Shown: in pieces, positions 1 to 13,275 of the stretch | Numbering within the stretch: the first letter of the stretch is position 1 | How the letters are laid out: every line of letters begins with the position of its first letter | Assembly (NCBI GenBank): GCA_047495785.1 | Contig: JBLDXI010000001.1 | Coordinates: 3,348,001 to 3,412,000 of the forward strand | Origin: Lepidodermella squamata | Lineage: Eukaryota > Gastrotricha | Length of the DNA stretch: 64,000 nucleotides | Direction of reading: 5' to 3' | Made by a program: the position numbers and the translations under genes | The notes under the pieces: generated by a model | What the model saw: the letters and a program-made list of their open reading frames with translations, nothing else | Database searches by the model: none | Told to the model about the DNA's origin: nothing

Positions 1-2671
1 TCGAGCAAACATCGAAGCCCCTTATCACCAAACTTCTTGATGGCTACAATTGTTCAGGTAAATGAGTTATGCGCTGTAAAGTAGTGTCCTCAAACCATTT
101 TTAAAATAGTTTTCGCGTACGGTGCTACTGGTGCTGGTAAAACTCATACGATGCTGGGTTCCTCGTCACATCGCGGCATCATGTACCATACTATGTGCGA
201 GCTGTTCGAGCAGATAGAAAATATTCGCGAAGAAAAAGCTGTAGAAGTCAGCGTTTCGTATTTAGAGGTAGGATAGCCCATTAAAAAATTCGATATATTT
301 AATTTATATAATTTTTCAGATATATAATGAGCAGATCAAAGATTTACTTAACCCGGGCGTAACTTTGCCGATTCGCGAAGGTTCAGACGGCATTGCCTAT
401 GTTACTGACCTTTCGATGCAGAAACCGCGAAATGCGGACGAAGTTTTTGCGCTATTGGAATTTGGCAACGCCAACCGTACACAACACCCCACTGATGCCA
501 ACGCTGAATCATCTCGATCTCACGCACTTTTCCAGGTCTATGTGAGACAGAAAGACAAGGCGGGCGGCACTGTGGTCGGATGCCACGTTGCTAAACTATC
601 CCTCATTGATTTGGCCGGGTCTGAGCGAGCAATTGTAACGAGAAATCGCGGCGCTAGATTTCGCGAGGGAGCTAATATCAATCGGTCATTACTCGCCCTG
701 GGTAACTGTATCAACGCACTAGCTGAGGGAAAATCGAAATTCGTCAATTACCGCGATTCAAAACTGACAAGATTACTGAAAGATTCTCTGGGTGGCAATT
801 GTTACACGGTCATGATCGCAGCCGTCAGGTACTTTTTGTTGCAAAATATTGAAAAATTCAATTAATTCGTGGAAATATCAGCCCGTCTGGAATGTGGTAT
901 GACGATACACACAACACCCTGCAATACGCGAATCGCGCGAAGAATATCAAGGTCGATGTCACGCAGAATGTTGTCAATGTCGACGCTCGTTTGGGCGATT
1001 ATCGTCGCATTATTTCTGAGCAGAAGGACGAAATTGCTCGTTTACGCGATGAGGTTGCTAAATTGCGCGGTGGAACCGTTCAGCTGACCAAGCAAGGAGC
1101 GAACGAAGCCGTCCACGCGCTACAAACCTTCGAAGGAGTGCCTGATCGTTGCCGCGCCGAAACGAGACGAGCCGGTGACAAAATTTTCGATTTGTACAAT
1201 CAACTGACAAAAGCTCAGCAAGAAAGAGATCGTTTAAGTGCGCTGCGAATGGACAGAATGCGGCAGTCTCAGAATTTGATGATGCTAGCCGGCAGTTCAA
1301 TGTCGGATGATCCTAGTTTGAACCATGATTTGTTGGAGGAGCGGCGGCACGCCCGTGAGGCAGGTTCTTCGTCGCAGAAGGCCGCTCAAACCCTGCTGGC
1401 GAAATTGGACCCGATCAATCGGAAAATCGATGAATTGACCAGAGCTATCGAACAAGCACAGCAGAATGCCGTTGATCGGACGCGGTTGCCTGATACGCTG
1501 ATTTCAAGTGCTCCGCTTGTCTCGCCGCAACTGACAGCTTGCCGCAATCTGGCGCGTTATACTTGGGAATTTGCGAGGGAGCTGTGCCAGTCTAAGATTC
1601 ACAACGCCCGCCTTGAATGTGAACTGCGCTGCCTCAAAACTGAAGTTGGAATGCTTCGGAAGCGCCAAGCCGACTCAGATGGGTAATTTCTAGCTTAAAT
1701 TCGAATATTTCATACGCCTTAATTTGCGTGGTTTTCCCCAAAATAACGAAAATTTGAACACTTCTCCCATTGAAATTTTCAAAATTCACAAAATCCGATT
1801 TTGATTTCGCATTTGTTAATTCACTTTCTCGGGTGGTTGCTAATATTTTCTTTGGCAAATGCGTTAAAAACCACGAAAATCGTAAATTTTTTCTGTTAAT
1901 TTGTTTACTAATCGACTGTTTTCTTATTTAAGGTTTATCCGTTGCATGTTGGAGAGCATTGCTCGTCTAAAATCGGCCCCGATAACGAACCAGGCTCGCG
2001 GTTTCCTGCTCAAACCGGCCAGTTTCACCGCCCCATCGGTCGATCAACTCGCCGCCTCGACTTCAAACGCCTACTGGCTACCTTCAGAGCCTCGCCAAGA
2101 CGCAGCGGGTCAAGACGAAAATGCCTCGCCCGATTCAGACGAGGAAGCGGCGGGAGACACCGTTCTAAACCGGACGGTGACTAAATCCAAGGGAATGAAC
2201 CGCTCATCGTCGTGTTCTGGCCTCCAGCAACAGCAACAAATGCAGACTTTGATGCGAAACACCGCGGCTCTGGCGATTTCAAACCGGCCAAATCTGCCGA
2301 GGTCCACGTCAAAGCAGCCGCCGACAAACCGGCTGGTCGGTAAGGCGGTGATCGACGTACCGCCCCCTGGTAATACCCGACCCAGGTTGAACCGGGCCGC
2401 GGCTAGTGCCAGCGTGTTACCGTCGCCCTTCAAACGCGCTCGAGGTCTCTACAGCATCAACGAAGCCGCTGGTTCGTCGAATATGAACAAAATCGAGGAG
2501 GACGGCTCGCCGATTATCGACTCGCCTCGGGTTCGAAAAACGCCGCAACGATACGAAGCTTCAAGCGCGTTCAACCGCCTCGGAAAACCCCTCACCCCAT
2601 CTCACTCGCCTGCGAAACGCTCCAAGGCGACGAAAACGCTGAAGGACAGAATTTTCGATCGCTTCAAATGA
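1..2671 (+). CDS. Kinesin-8 family motor (KIF18/KIF19-like), 5' end outside window
   Basis: Plus-end-directed microtubule motor; kinesin-8 proteins walk to and depolymerise microtubule plus ends in the spindle or cilia. Inferred exons: <1-57, 110-267, 320-828, 882-1682, 1933-2671; the frame stays open across all four introns and gives about 753 visible residues. The P-loop [10 protein letters not shown] is encoded at about 121-150, switch I (NAESSRSHA) at about 503 and switch II (DLAGSER) at about 618. The block [18 protein letters not shown] and the neck segment [14 protein letters not shown] are typical of kinesin-8. Coiled-coil-like sequence follows the motor (about 960-1680). The last exon is a basic, Ser/Pro-rich tail with several SP/TP sites and ends ...KDRIFDRFK. 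The motor N-terminus lies before base 1. Family call is firm; KIF18 versus KIF19 is not resolved. It converges on the TRPC gene. Confidence 0.93.
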
Positions 2672-3032
2672 ATTGTTGTGTATTTCTGGCGGCGTCGATA
2701 TAGCATATTGGCCGGTGTTTGTTGTTGGCGTTTTGTTGGTCACTTTTATAGTGTAATTGTAACTCAATTTTTTATGAACAACTGACTTGTGTAAAAACGT
2801 GCTTGTGTCTTGTTGAATAAGTCGCTATTATATGATGATTTTATTGTGTTTGTTCTCCTGCTGCCGTAATTTCTCCGTTGTAACATATTTACCAACTTTG
2901 TTTTGCCTGTAACAATCTTTTGCGCCTTAATTTTCGCTTCATCAACCTCAGGTCTTATTCCGGTCGATTTTTCATATCGAAATAAAACATGACAAAACTT
3001 GGGTTTTTATTTCATATTATTTTGACTTGATT
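2672..3032. other. Intergenic region between convergent kinesin and TRPC 3' ends
   Basis: AT-rich, with no credible coding sequence. It should hold both 3' UTRs. AATAAA on the plus strand at about 2981 is a possible poly(A) signal for the kinesin gene, though it lies far downstream. Confidence 0.5.
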
Positions 3033-6000
3033 TCAACGATTAGCCTCTGACATTTGTCTATAAATCGGGTCTTCAGCACTTGGTGACTTTCCGAATCGGT
3101 GGCGAACGTGACTTGAGAGAGCGTCTCTCGGCCCTACGACATTGACATGGCGCAGTTTAGCCAGGCGGCAAACTGCAGATTCTAGACGAGACAGGCCGTT
3201 TCGAACAACATCGGCGCCATGACGTTGTTCTTCGACTACAGTAGATACACCGCGGACTATCAGACCTAGCGGGTCTTGGACGTATTTTCTAGAGTAAACA
3301 TCGTAGCCGTCCAAGTGTTGAAGTCGCTCGACAAGTAACGAGCAAACAGCCTATTAAAATCAAGAAAAAAATCACATGCAAAGTTCGAAATTTTTGTTTT
3401 CATTTATGGAAAGTCTGAAATTAAGCCGGAAATTTGTATGAGATACCAAATCCCACTTTTCTGTTGCCTTCAACGATTTTTTCAAAAATCCTTGCGTAGA
3501 ACAGGCCTTCCGAAACGGGGTAAAGCGAACCTCTTACGGGTCGCCGAGCAATTTTGATTAAACCACAAAATACCGCTTTCTTGGGTGTTCTCCGCTGCGA
3601 TATCTTTCAGAATTCTTGACGTTTTACTAGATTTTCAAGTCTCAGATAAGCCTCAGAAAAAAATAATGGAAAACTATTTAACCAGAGAGAGGTAATCGAG
3701 TGAGAAGCCCTGGCGTAGACTTGATTATAAAATTATAATTATAATTTAATTTTCAAAAAAAATTACTCGAAGTTAATTAATTGAGGCTGAATTTCCGGCG
3801 ATTTCCTTCAATTATGAGGTACTCCTTAGCGGCAGCTAGCTTTCGCGCATTTCCCCCTGCTAAATTTCCCAAACTTTTTCGAAAGCTAATGTTTGAAAAC
3901 TGATGTTTTCAGGCAGGATTGTACGCCAGGGGTGATTTTCTATTGGCCATTCATCGGATTTAGATGATACGAAGGGTTGAAAAAATTCGTGAAAATTCAA
4001 AAAACTTTAAAATTACATGGTATCTCGCTGTCTTCTTTCGATTGGCATCATCGCCGTTTTCAGCTTGACGATTGTCATCAGTACCGTTCACATCAGCAGT
4101 TCCATTCGACTTCCTAAAAATCCGCGTTATCACCCATCGAACAGCCTCGAACACGTATTCTATCAGGTTGAACGGGATCGGTAAGATATTGTAAGAATCG
4201 TAGTGTTTCATCCACAGCGAGGCGCGCATGAACTTCCACTCGGCATCGCGGTCGTTGTAAATCGTATCAAAGGTCTTGCTCATAATCGCAATCAACATAT
4301 TGACTAGAACAACGGCTGTAATCATCAGATAGGCTCCATATAGAACGTAACCAACGCCGACAGTTTGAGACGAAAGACTAGTTTAAAAATCCAAAAATTA
4401 AAGAAAAAATTAAGAAAGAAAGAAATTACTTGATAAATATTTGACGCATTTCCAAGGTCACAGAACTATTTTGATCGGCCAAAGCGTCCATATTGAGGTT
4501 AATACTCTGAATTTGTGGCGCGTTGATTTCGCCGATGCCAAACGATGACCAGAACAAATCTTTCATCAAAGTCCCCATCCTAAACAAATTTCGAATTGCC
4601 TTGCCTTCTCATTTTTCATAACTTGAACTTACGATGAAAAGTCAGAATTTGTACATGAGTAGTTGACGTAGAGTAAGGAAAGAGCTGAGACAAATCCAAG
4701 CATAATAATTGCCCATAGAAAGAGCACGCTTATTGTATCAGCCTAAAAATTGGGAATTTAGAAGCTAAATTTTTAGGAAATTTCCGATATTTTCAAACCA
4801 TCATTCTTTGAAAGGCGATTGTTAAAGGCCCGAAAACTGAACTGCTCGGCATGACGAAGAGCAGTCGGGCGAATAGGAAAACGTTCCCAAAGGCGATGAG
4901 CATATCGGAAATTTGACTCAAATCGTAATTAATCGAAAGCGGTTTCGTTATAAGGGTCGAAATAACACCCAATTCGCCCATTCGACATCGATACACTGTA
5001 TCGCAATAGTATCCCTGAGAGGAATTTGCCATAAAATGAAGGAATTTTTGGAAATCTAAATATTACTCGGTACATAGGGTCTTGAGAAATCATCGCAGCA
5101 ATTACGCCATCCAGCAAAAATCCGGTCATGAAGCACAACAAACCTAACCAGTCGACAATATTGCCCATATCCTGACAGAAATATAGGTGAAAAATTGATT
5201 TTTCGATCCGAAAATTCCTACTTTTAGGTGGTCTTTGACACTTCTCAGATGAATCATTTCTCGGCAATGACCAGCCATAAAGCCTGAAAATTTTAAATTT
5301 TCTTCTCAGATTTTTTCGGATTTTTTTCCATTTTTACCAATTATCCATAGGATCATGAGTCCTTTCCAGACGTAAAAATCCGTATGACCCTGGCTCGAGC
5401 AAACACTGTCCCACAGGGCGTGAGGCTGCGAGTCTAAAAGCGTGCGAAAAACAATGACGAGGAAAGTGACCGTCGACACGGTTCGGTGCAAATACTTGAC
5501 GTAAGGCGAGCTCATGATCGCCTTCACCTGCCGCGGACAGCACGGTATAAGGTAGAGCAGCGACGAGAACGGATACGAAACGACGGCGGCGAGCGTGAAC
5601 AGGAAAAACACGGTGTAGCCGCGAAGTGACAGCCATTCAACGCCGCGGTACCATTCGTTCAACGCGTAGCGCTGCGTCACCGGGTGGGCGATGAATTTCT
5701 TCTGGCCGTAATGTATAGCCATGTTTATAGCTGCGAGTTTGTTTTCAGGTGTCAGCGTCGTTGTTTCCTTTTCTCTATCGCTGAGCAAATTGCCGTGAGA
5801 TAGAATAATGGTTGTCTCATCGCTACCCTGGCACTGGTTGAAAAGATCTACCGCGAAAATTCTACACGCTTCTGCAAGCTCTCGGTACTCAATCTTAAAA
5901 GAAAAAACAATGAAAAATCATTTTTCGGTGTTTTTGGAATAATTTGTTATTTAAAAAATTCATGAAAAATTTATAAAAATATTTCTGCTCTAAATTTTCC

Positions 6001-7389
6001 CGATTCCTTGTGATTTTGACTTCTTCTTTTCTTTATCGATAATGACTATAATAATCTCTGATGACGGAAAAATCACTGATTTATTATATCGATCCTTGAA
6101 ATCGATGCCAGCTGATGAAAAACTGACCACTCATATCGCAAATTACGCTATCAGTTTTGGGCGTGAAAAATACAGATTCTAGGAAAGACGTAAAACCTCA
6201 AATTTAGTTGGAACCCGATATTTGGGATAAGCACTTGGCACCTGGAAATTTCCTAGAATTATTTTTAAAATTCCTTTGTCTGTTTTTAATTGAGATTTTT
6301 TAATACTCCGACTCTTAATTTGTTAAATCAAAGTAGTTGAGCTAGTTGCGGGCTAAATTAATTAATGGAAATCCTAAGTGTCGTACAGTTGAGGAGGACA
6401 GGCATGAGTAACGCAATCTTTTATATTTATGAAATTATTATAGTAAAGCCTACACTGTAATCACTCTCGATTTTCGACAGCATATCCAGCTCGACGCTCA
6501 ATTTGAACGACTCGATAAACGGATCAACGGCTAGTGACAGATAGGCATTAGTAGCCATCGCACTATAAGCAGCTAGGCGCGACCGTGAAAAGTGAACAAA
6601 ATCCAATTGTCGCATGTTCCTAGTATGGACAGACAAATTAAAGAGTTTTTCTGAGAAATTGGACAAAAAACAGCAAATTTACGTGCACTCGCGGCATGAG
6701 CAGAAATAATTGTGGGGCCTGGTTATAAGACACATGGAAAGTCATGTGATCATGCGAAATTCGGGTATAATTCAACGGTTACTTTTTAATCGTAAAACCG
6801 GCTTCAACAAGCTGTCTCACAATTTCCGTATTGCCACGGATCGCGGCTAAAGTTAACGGATTGCCCTCGGGGCGTCTCAGGTCATGTGGGCGGAAATGAG
6901 GTCGGAGCGGGTCGGGGCCCGCAGTTGAAAATTCATCATTGCTCGAGCCCAAATCGGTCAACAGAAATATGTTCTTTTTACGCTTGAGTAAAGCCGATCT
7001 TAATAACTGATAAATTGAATGAAAATATTATTGAAATATAATTTATCAAATATATTTCAAAATTATACCAGCTTCAACGCGGTTGAGTTGTCTCGGGCAA
7101 CCGCTCCAAATATAGCAACTCGAATGTGACTCAGATTAGCTCTTGGTAGTAGTAATTCTAACAATTCTTAGAAAATTCTGAATATATTAACAATGATCAA
7201 TATTTGATCTGAATTACCACAATCTTCCTGATCGATAGCGAGCTGTAACGGAAATTTCCCGCTCTCGTTGACGATATTCGGATCGAATTGCGGATTCGCT
7301 AAAAACCTACTCAGAGCCTCGTAGTTGGTCGTTTGGATAGCTGAAAAAAACTCAGCGGCCGTGTTTGCAACCGAATTTCGGCTAGGCAT
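3033..7389 (-). CDS. TRPC-type transient receptor potential cation channel
   Basis: Non-selective Ca2+-permeable channel of the plasma membrane. Inferred exons (minus strand): 7389-7218, 7157-7069, 7006-6783, 6718-6683, 6619-6454, 5893-5338, 5283-5222, 5171-5067, 5014-4799, 4742-4633, 4579-4430, 4377-4017, 3350-3033. The frame closes over all 13 exons and gives 854 residues, a usual TRPC length. Visible in order: N-terminal ankyrin-like repeats (GNPLTLAAIRGNTEIVRQL); the TRPC linker block KPHNYFCSCREC followed by HFSRSRLAAYS; six membrane segments; pore region (LMKDLFWSSFGIGEI); S6 (VLVNMLIAIMSKTF); TRP box EWKFMR; and a C-terminal RYHAVC...LLVERL block. A 36-bp exon (6718-6683) is needed to restore the Cys motif. 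Most introns are about 50-70 bp; two are long: 5894-6453, which carries a dispersed repeat, and 3351-4016. Family call is firm; subtype (for example nematode trp-1 versus trp-2) is not assigned. Confidence 0.92.
6170..6250. repeat. Dispersed repeat inside a TRPC intron, shared with a WDR35 intron
   Basis: The segment around 6198-6247 (CCTCAAATTTAG, TGGAACCC, CACTTGG in order) closely matches about 32034-32083 in the long WDR35 intron. Both hosts are unusually long introns (560 and 883 bp) in a gene set with about 50-bp introns, so a mobile-element insertion is the likely origin. Element boundaries were not found. Confidence 0.55.
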
Positions 7390-8075
7390 TTTTGAAATTG
7401 CTGAAAATTTCTCCTACTTTATAGCACAACTTCTTCGCTCGATTCGCACACCTCGACCTGTCAAGCTGCATTTTTCACCCACGTGTCAAGTTCAATTAAG
7501 CTTAAATAACGTGTCACAATCCGAACAATTGAGTCAGTATAATTTATTTGTTCTTTTATTCACTTCACAAAAACGAATTGACATTGATCGTTTTATATTA
7601 TAATTTTAAAATGAAGATAGAAACGTGCTATAGCGGCCGTGTTTTCTCAATGCAGGTCAGTTTTTGTAGCGAAAATAGTAATTGCGACTCGTTAAATAAG
7701 CATGTGGATATATATTGCATGGCGCTAACGTTGGAAGCGAGAGATACTAAAGAACTACAAAAATTATACATTTTAGTTGAAAATATTGAAATAAATGACA
7801 CATATCAGAATGCAGCAGGAGATGCTTGACACTTCAAACCCGTGATTGAATTTATTTTGAATGAAATAAGGCATGCTTTAATAAATTTTTTCGGCATCTT
7901 TCAAACAAGGCACAACCTTACAGATAGATTCTTTTGCTGTAATAATACGAAATTTGAAGGAGCAGATCGCGAAAGCACCGAGACAGCATCAAGTGTATGA
8001 AATTCAAAAAAGGCGGAAAATATTTATATATATTATCTCGTAAGCCACTTTCAACAATTTTTCTAGCTAAATTTT
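7390..8075. other. Intergenic spacer, TRPC upstream region
   Basis: Lies between the TRPC start and the 3' end of the Tuba-like gene, both on the minus strand. AT-rich. Two short plus-strand open frames (about 7325-7829) have no recognisable motif and no splice or start context. It presumably contains the TRPC promoter; I see no distinct element. Confidence 0.45.
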
Positions 8076-11000
8076 CTAGTCCATCAAATTCAACAGCATT
8101 GCGTCGACTGAGGGAGATGGCGTGAACGGGCGTAAAGACCTCTTAGGGACAAAACCTTTCGTCACGCCCGTGTCGACAAACCACCGTTCCGCTTGGCCGG
8201 TTGGGTCGTGGCGTTTCACGATGCCAACTAGGGCGCCGCTAGGCAGGGCTAAATCCATCGGTTGCCGCGTTACAGTCGGTTCAACAGTGATAAATAGGTC
8301 CGAAACTGGGTAGGCATTGCGCAGAGTCGATGAACTGGACGTGTCAATTAGTGGCGGGGGGATGTTTGGCGTGGTGAGTTGAATCGGAGTAGTAACGCTG
8401 GGTCTTTGAAATGGCGTTAGGCTATCTGTCGTTGTTTTGCTGCCATTGACTAAAATGGGTAAAATTTTTGACATTCAATTTACATCTAAGCCATTCAGTG
8501 ACAAGTGTCTTGTTATAAGGTCAAGCCAAAATGTCTCCTCAAATTATGTCTTAAAAAATAACCCACGGCGAGCAAATTTCTGCGAAAAATAACAGATGCT
8601 AGAAATTTAATTTATCAAGATAATTAACTGAGGAATTGGATACTTTCCAGAACGAAGGATGATTATTTTCCATTATCTTCGAACTAGTTATACAACTTCA
8701 AAATGAAAGTTTCGAAGTATATACAAATTCACCAGTAAGATTGCATCCCAAGTAATTTCTTATCGTCATTTTCAATAAAATTATTTTTCGCCTTTTATCA
8801 AAAATCCTGAAATTTTTAGAAACTTATCAGTTTTTTATTTCGAGCCCCTATTATTATTCTGCATGAAAAACGGGTGTTGTTTTCACAAATGAGTGCAATA
8901 AGAGCAATCTGACAAAAAACGGCAATATTCATTAAATTTGTTTACCCCTAAAAGCGAAAAAGCCCTCAGCTATTCAGATCTCTCTTGAGGATATCTACAG
9001 AATTATTGAAACGTGTAAATATGGCTGGCGTGAATAGAATGCAATAACACAATTTTCTATTTATCAACGATAATCGAGTACATAAATTGGCCCAATTTAC
9101 ATTTAGAGAGTGAAAATCGACGAAAATAATGAAAACTATCGCTTACATGGCATTGGGCTTTTGCGATTTGATTCGGCTTTGACAAAGCTGAAAACGCTCA
9201 TTTGCGACAAACTCCGCGACAAATTCGCAGACGCCGCGACACTCGTCGTTTGAGGATTCAAAGCCGTAGCCGCCGATCTCGCAATCATTGAATAATGCCG
9301 CAGAAATGACACGAAAGACAGCAATAAAATGCGGTAAGAAAATCGGCACAACGACGGCAATTCTTCCGATAACTGCGCATTTATCGCAACAAAGTCAGTT
9401 CGAGCTGTTGTTAAAGCAGCGTCATGCTCACTGTTGCCATTGTTCGATTCTTGATGGCCACTTAGCCGGCGGAAATCTAGCAATTTATCCTGCCGTTTTT
9501 TCATAACATGAGCCGGGCCTTGGAATAAATCGACAAGTTGCCGCAGCGGGTCGACAGATAACGCGTTAATTTTTCCGACCCGGTTCGACGTAGGGCCGGT
9601 ATCAAATGCGCGGAAAAACTGCTCGCGGAATACGCCAATTTGCGATACAGAAACATCGCCCGCCGCAAATTCATTCACAGACGTAACCAATTCACGCTGA
9701 GCGGCTGCAAATTCGTTGTATGTCTCGGTCCAACGCTGTAATAAGCGAACCGTTTGCCGAAACAGCCGATCAACAGCCTGAAATTCTTGCTCACGGCGGT
9801 TGAACTCCTCGTCCATTAACGCCGGTGAAAAACTGATTGAATCAGACAACCGCTGGGAGAAACGGCCTGTTTTCTTCCGAATCGTATGAGCACTGATTGC
9901 TTTTGATAAACGCGTGGTTAACGACGGCGATCGGCGGTATTTCAACACCAAATCCAACCTACGCCTGGTTTCGTTTAACCGGCTCGTTAGGGTGGATAAC
10001 TGGCCTGAGGCTGATGCTAGGGCCTCCGTGTCAGGATGTTGCGGCGCGGTGCTGCGGATAAGTTCCGACAACAATAACGGGTATTTCAAAATTCGTTGTA
10101 CTGGTTTGAGGAGTATCGACTCTAGGCTGAAAGCTGACGTTCGTTGTTGTTTCATAATTTCCGTCACTTTTTGAACATATTCACGCGTCGCATCTACAGC
10201 GGTTAAACGGGTAAGAAACGCCGCTGCTCCGGGCTGGTGTTGGCAATAACGGCTATACACAGATTCTAGTTCATTCGATAATTTAACAAAGCAACTTCCG
10301 ATTAATTGCGCATCCTTCGGCTTATTTGTCTCGTATTTCAATGCGTCAAGCAACCTGCGACTCACTTCGGCCACTTCAGACATATTGCCGAGTAACGGGT
10401 GGCTAGTACCCGGTGAAATTTGACAGGCAAAACCGGCACCAACTTGCGGCACTGGGGTGGTATTTATCACCTTGACACATAATTCAAGGTCAGCCAAATA
10501 ACTTTCTTCAGTAGAAATAAGCTCTTCAATAACTTTGGCACGTTTATCGCCAGATACGCTGTTCCTTTGAGCTGATAAATTAGCCGGCGGGGGTCGCTCC
10601 GGTTTGTAAGCTGGTAAAAATTGGGCGGTGCTTGGTGATTCATTCGCCGCTGGGCTGAACATCAAGTTGGGACTCTTTGACCCAGAATCAACAAATGACG
10701 ACGATCTTTGCTGCTTAGTCGGCAATAGCGTCAAATTTGAAGGCGGCGATAACGACGGCTGAGGTCTCGGCCTCGCAATACCATACTGTTGAGGAGGTTG
10801 TGGCAGTAGGGGTGGCGAGATCGCCGGGGGTCTTGATGCATTTGTTGACGACGTTGCCAGACTGAGAAGATCGAAATCGAGTTGTGTAGGCTGTAAAATG
10901 CCTGTTGTTTGTTTTGGCACTTGAGATGGCGGGGGTGGCCTCGAGGGCGGTGTGGCTTGGTATGTTTTCTCAGCCACTGCCCTATTCATCTCATACTTGA

Positions 11001-12427
11001 CTAAGTCGTCGAGTGAAAACGAGCTGTTTAGCTGAGACAACGTGCGACTATCGAACACATTGGCGGGTTTATTGGCAGCAGATCCAAATCCGTTATTTGT
11101 GAAAATGTCACCAGGTGGATTGGCGTAAGTCGCATTCGGGGATGAGCCCATTTGATATGGCGATGTACTAGAAATGGGAGTTGCTCTATTTGGCATGTCA
11201 TATGTTGATTTAGAACTCGTCAACATAGATGGACTTGGCGTCGAGGCTTTGCTTTGATGAACTTCTTTGAAAATTTCATCGAAATTGATATAAGGCTCAG
11301 ATGGCGGTAGAGGTGGTGGAGCAAATTTTGGTGGCTCGTCGAATTCATGGGGGTCTGAGTAACTCGGTTTGGCAGGCGAGATTTCAAGAACGGGAGCAAG
11401 AGGCTGAGCGGGTAAAGCGCCCGGTACATTTTGATAAATCTATTCGAAATTTAATATTAAAAGCTAATTGAAAGAAAACATTCGTCAATAAACCTCTCGT
11501 TTTGGTTGATCGTAGCTTTTCCGGGCTCCATAATCATATTGACTACTGGCAGGTGCACTGCTGGCAGGCTGAGTAGTGCTATCTTCAAAAATTTCCTTGT
11601 GCATCGCCCGCCATGTCCTCGACAACGGAATATCAGTAGAAGCTGACGACTGATCCTTCTCGGGAGAGATTGCGCAGATAAACTCGATAAAACTTTTCGG
11701 AAACTGCCCAGTCTTATTATCGCCAATTCTGCAGCCGGAAAACCAATTTTCATCGACAGCTTTCAAAACTTTGACTTCATCATTGAATCGCAAGGATAGT
11801 TCGTCACCATATCTAGCATCGAAATCAGCAATAACGCGACCTTTGAAAGGAGGATTCTGCTGAGGGGCGTAAGCGTCATGTTGCTGTAATATTGAAGCTG
11901 CGTTATTATGCTGGCCGACTTCGACAACGAATGTTAGCGGGAACATCTTAAGCGGAGTTGTAACTGGCTGTAATGCCAACCGTCCTTCCCACCATTCTTC
12001 GTTTACGGGTCGCTCTCCAATGATTAAATCACCTAAAGTGACATCAACACATAAACACTTGAAGAATCATCAGCAGAGGTCTGCCTTACCTGATTTGAAC
12101 TCAAGATCACCTTCAACGCCGGTGTAAAAATCGGCGATAGCCAGGAACATCTCTTGCTCACCTTCGCGAAGTTTGAATGTCATTTCTTTCAAGTACGTAG
12201 CGGGGACAATTCCTTCATCCCCCATCACTATGTGCCTGCATTTAATCCATTCTTGGCCGATCTAGAGTAGACAAATCCAATAATACATTTTGAATACAGG
12301 AAAGATGAGAAATTACCTTTTCTAGTATTAGAACTATCTCGCCAGATCCGACCGACAATTGACCATCAGCAGTAGGATTGAAGGGATACAAGACTTTGGC
12401 AAGTTGTATAGACGTGATGCTAGGCAT
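8076..12427 (-). CDS. Tuba/DNMBP-like scaffold RhoGEF (three SH3, DH, BAR, C-terminal SH3-like)
   Basis: Likely Cdc42-type guanine nucleotide exchange scaffold linking actin, membrane curvature and endocytosis, by analogy with DNMBP/Tuba. Inferred exons (minus): 12427-12317, 12261-12090, 12032-11494, 11439-9147, 8449-8076; the frame closes at 1162 residues. SH3-1 is at residues about 8-65 (AKVLYPFNPTADGQLSV), SH3-2 about 70-135 (AIADFYTGVEGDLEF, EEWWEGR) and SH3-3 about 170-230 (VIADFDARYGDELSL, ENWFSG). A long Pro/Ser-rich linker follows. The DH domain is about 570-770 (VIEELISTEESYLADLEL; SILLKPVQRILKYPLLLSEL) and a BAR-like helical region about 790-1030. A divergent SH3 sits near the C-terminus (WFVDTGVTKGFVPKRSLRPF). 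No PH domain is seen, as in Tuba. The 9146-8450 intron is long (697 bp). Confidence 0.9.
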
Positions 12428-13275
12428 TTTCTCCTACTATATGCCCTAGTTCGAAAGCAAATGGTGGGTAAAACCAAAATTGACGATTGATGGGCCATGG
12501 GATGATAATAACATTAGAAATCGGCCGAAAAATATTGGAAACATTAGGGAATCTTTGTCATAGGGAATGTCTGTCAGTGGGAGTGATTGTGAGCTTCTGA
12601 AATAAAATATATAAATGAGCGTTGTATGTTGTATAGTAAGTCTCAGAAGGCAGCCTCTTCACAAAAAGCGTAGTATGTCGTTCGTCGTAAAACGTAAAAG
12701 CACGACACTTCCATACCTCCATACTTCCAGAAAAAGAAAGAAACTGAAAAAAAACTGCTGACCCAAGCCGGTGGGGAAAAATTTACGCGGCAAAAAGAGA
12801 GATGTCAAGGTCTAATATTAAAATTCACAATTAATTAGGCGCACATATTTTATACATTTTTAAATATATATTTGTTTCATTGACGACTCTTATCTCGTTA
12901 TTTCTTTCTTTTTGTAGATTTTCGCCAATTATTTTTGCCAATTTTTGCGCGAGTTAATCTTCGGATCGCGGCGGGCGGTTCTTTGCCGAGGAACTGCGCA
13001 AACCAAACCCCTTTTTATTCTTCTTATTCATATTTTCAATTAGAATAGAATAGAATAGAATAGGAGCCATTACGTTATCCTGCTGTTAGGTCGGGAAAAT
13101 CTTCGCCATCAGGACTAGGGCCATAGGACTGTTCGTTGCGGTACCTGCGGTACCTACTACGAAGTCGTTAAATAAGCAACAACTGTTCGCAATTTTTCTA
13201 ATACAGGAGCATGTCTGTTTCATTTTACTGACGTGAGTAAAATTAGCTGATTTATTAGTTCGTGTAACGATGACA
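12428..13275. other. Intergenic spacer with a pentanucleotide repeat
   Basis: Upstream region of the Tuba-like gene and 3' flank of the tetraspanin. A short (TAGAA)n microsatellite of four units lies at 13041-13062. No coding signal was recognised. Confidence 0.5.
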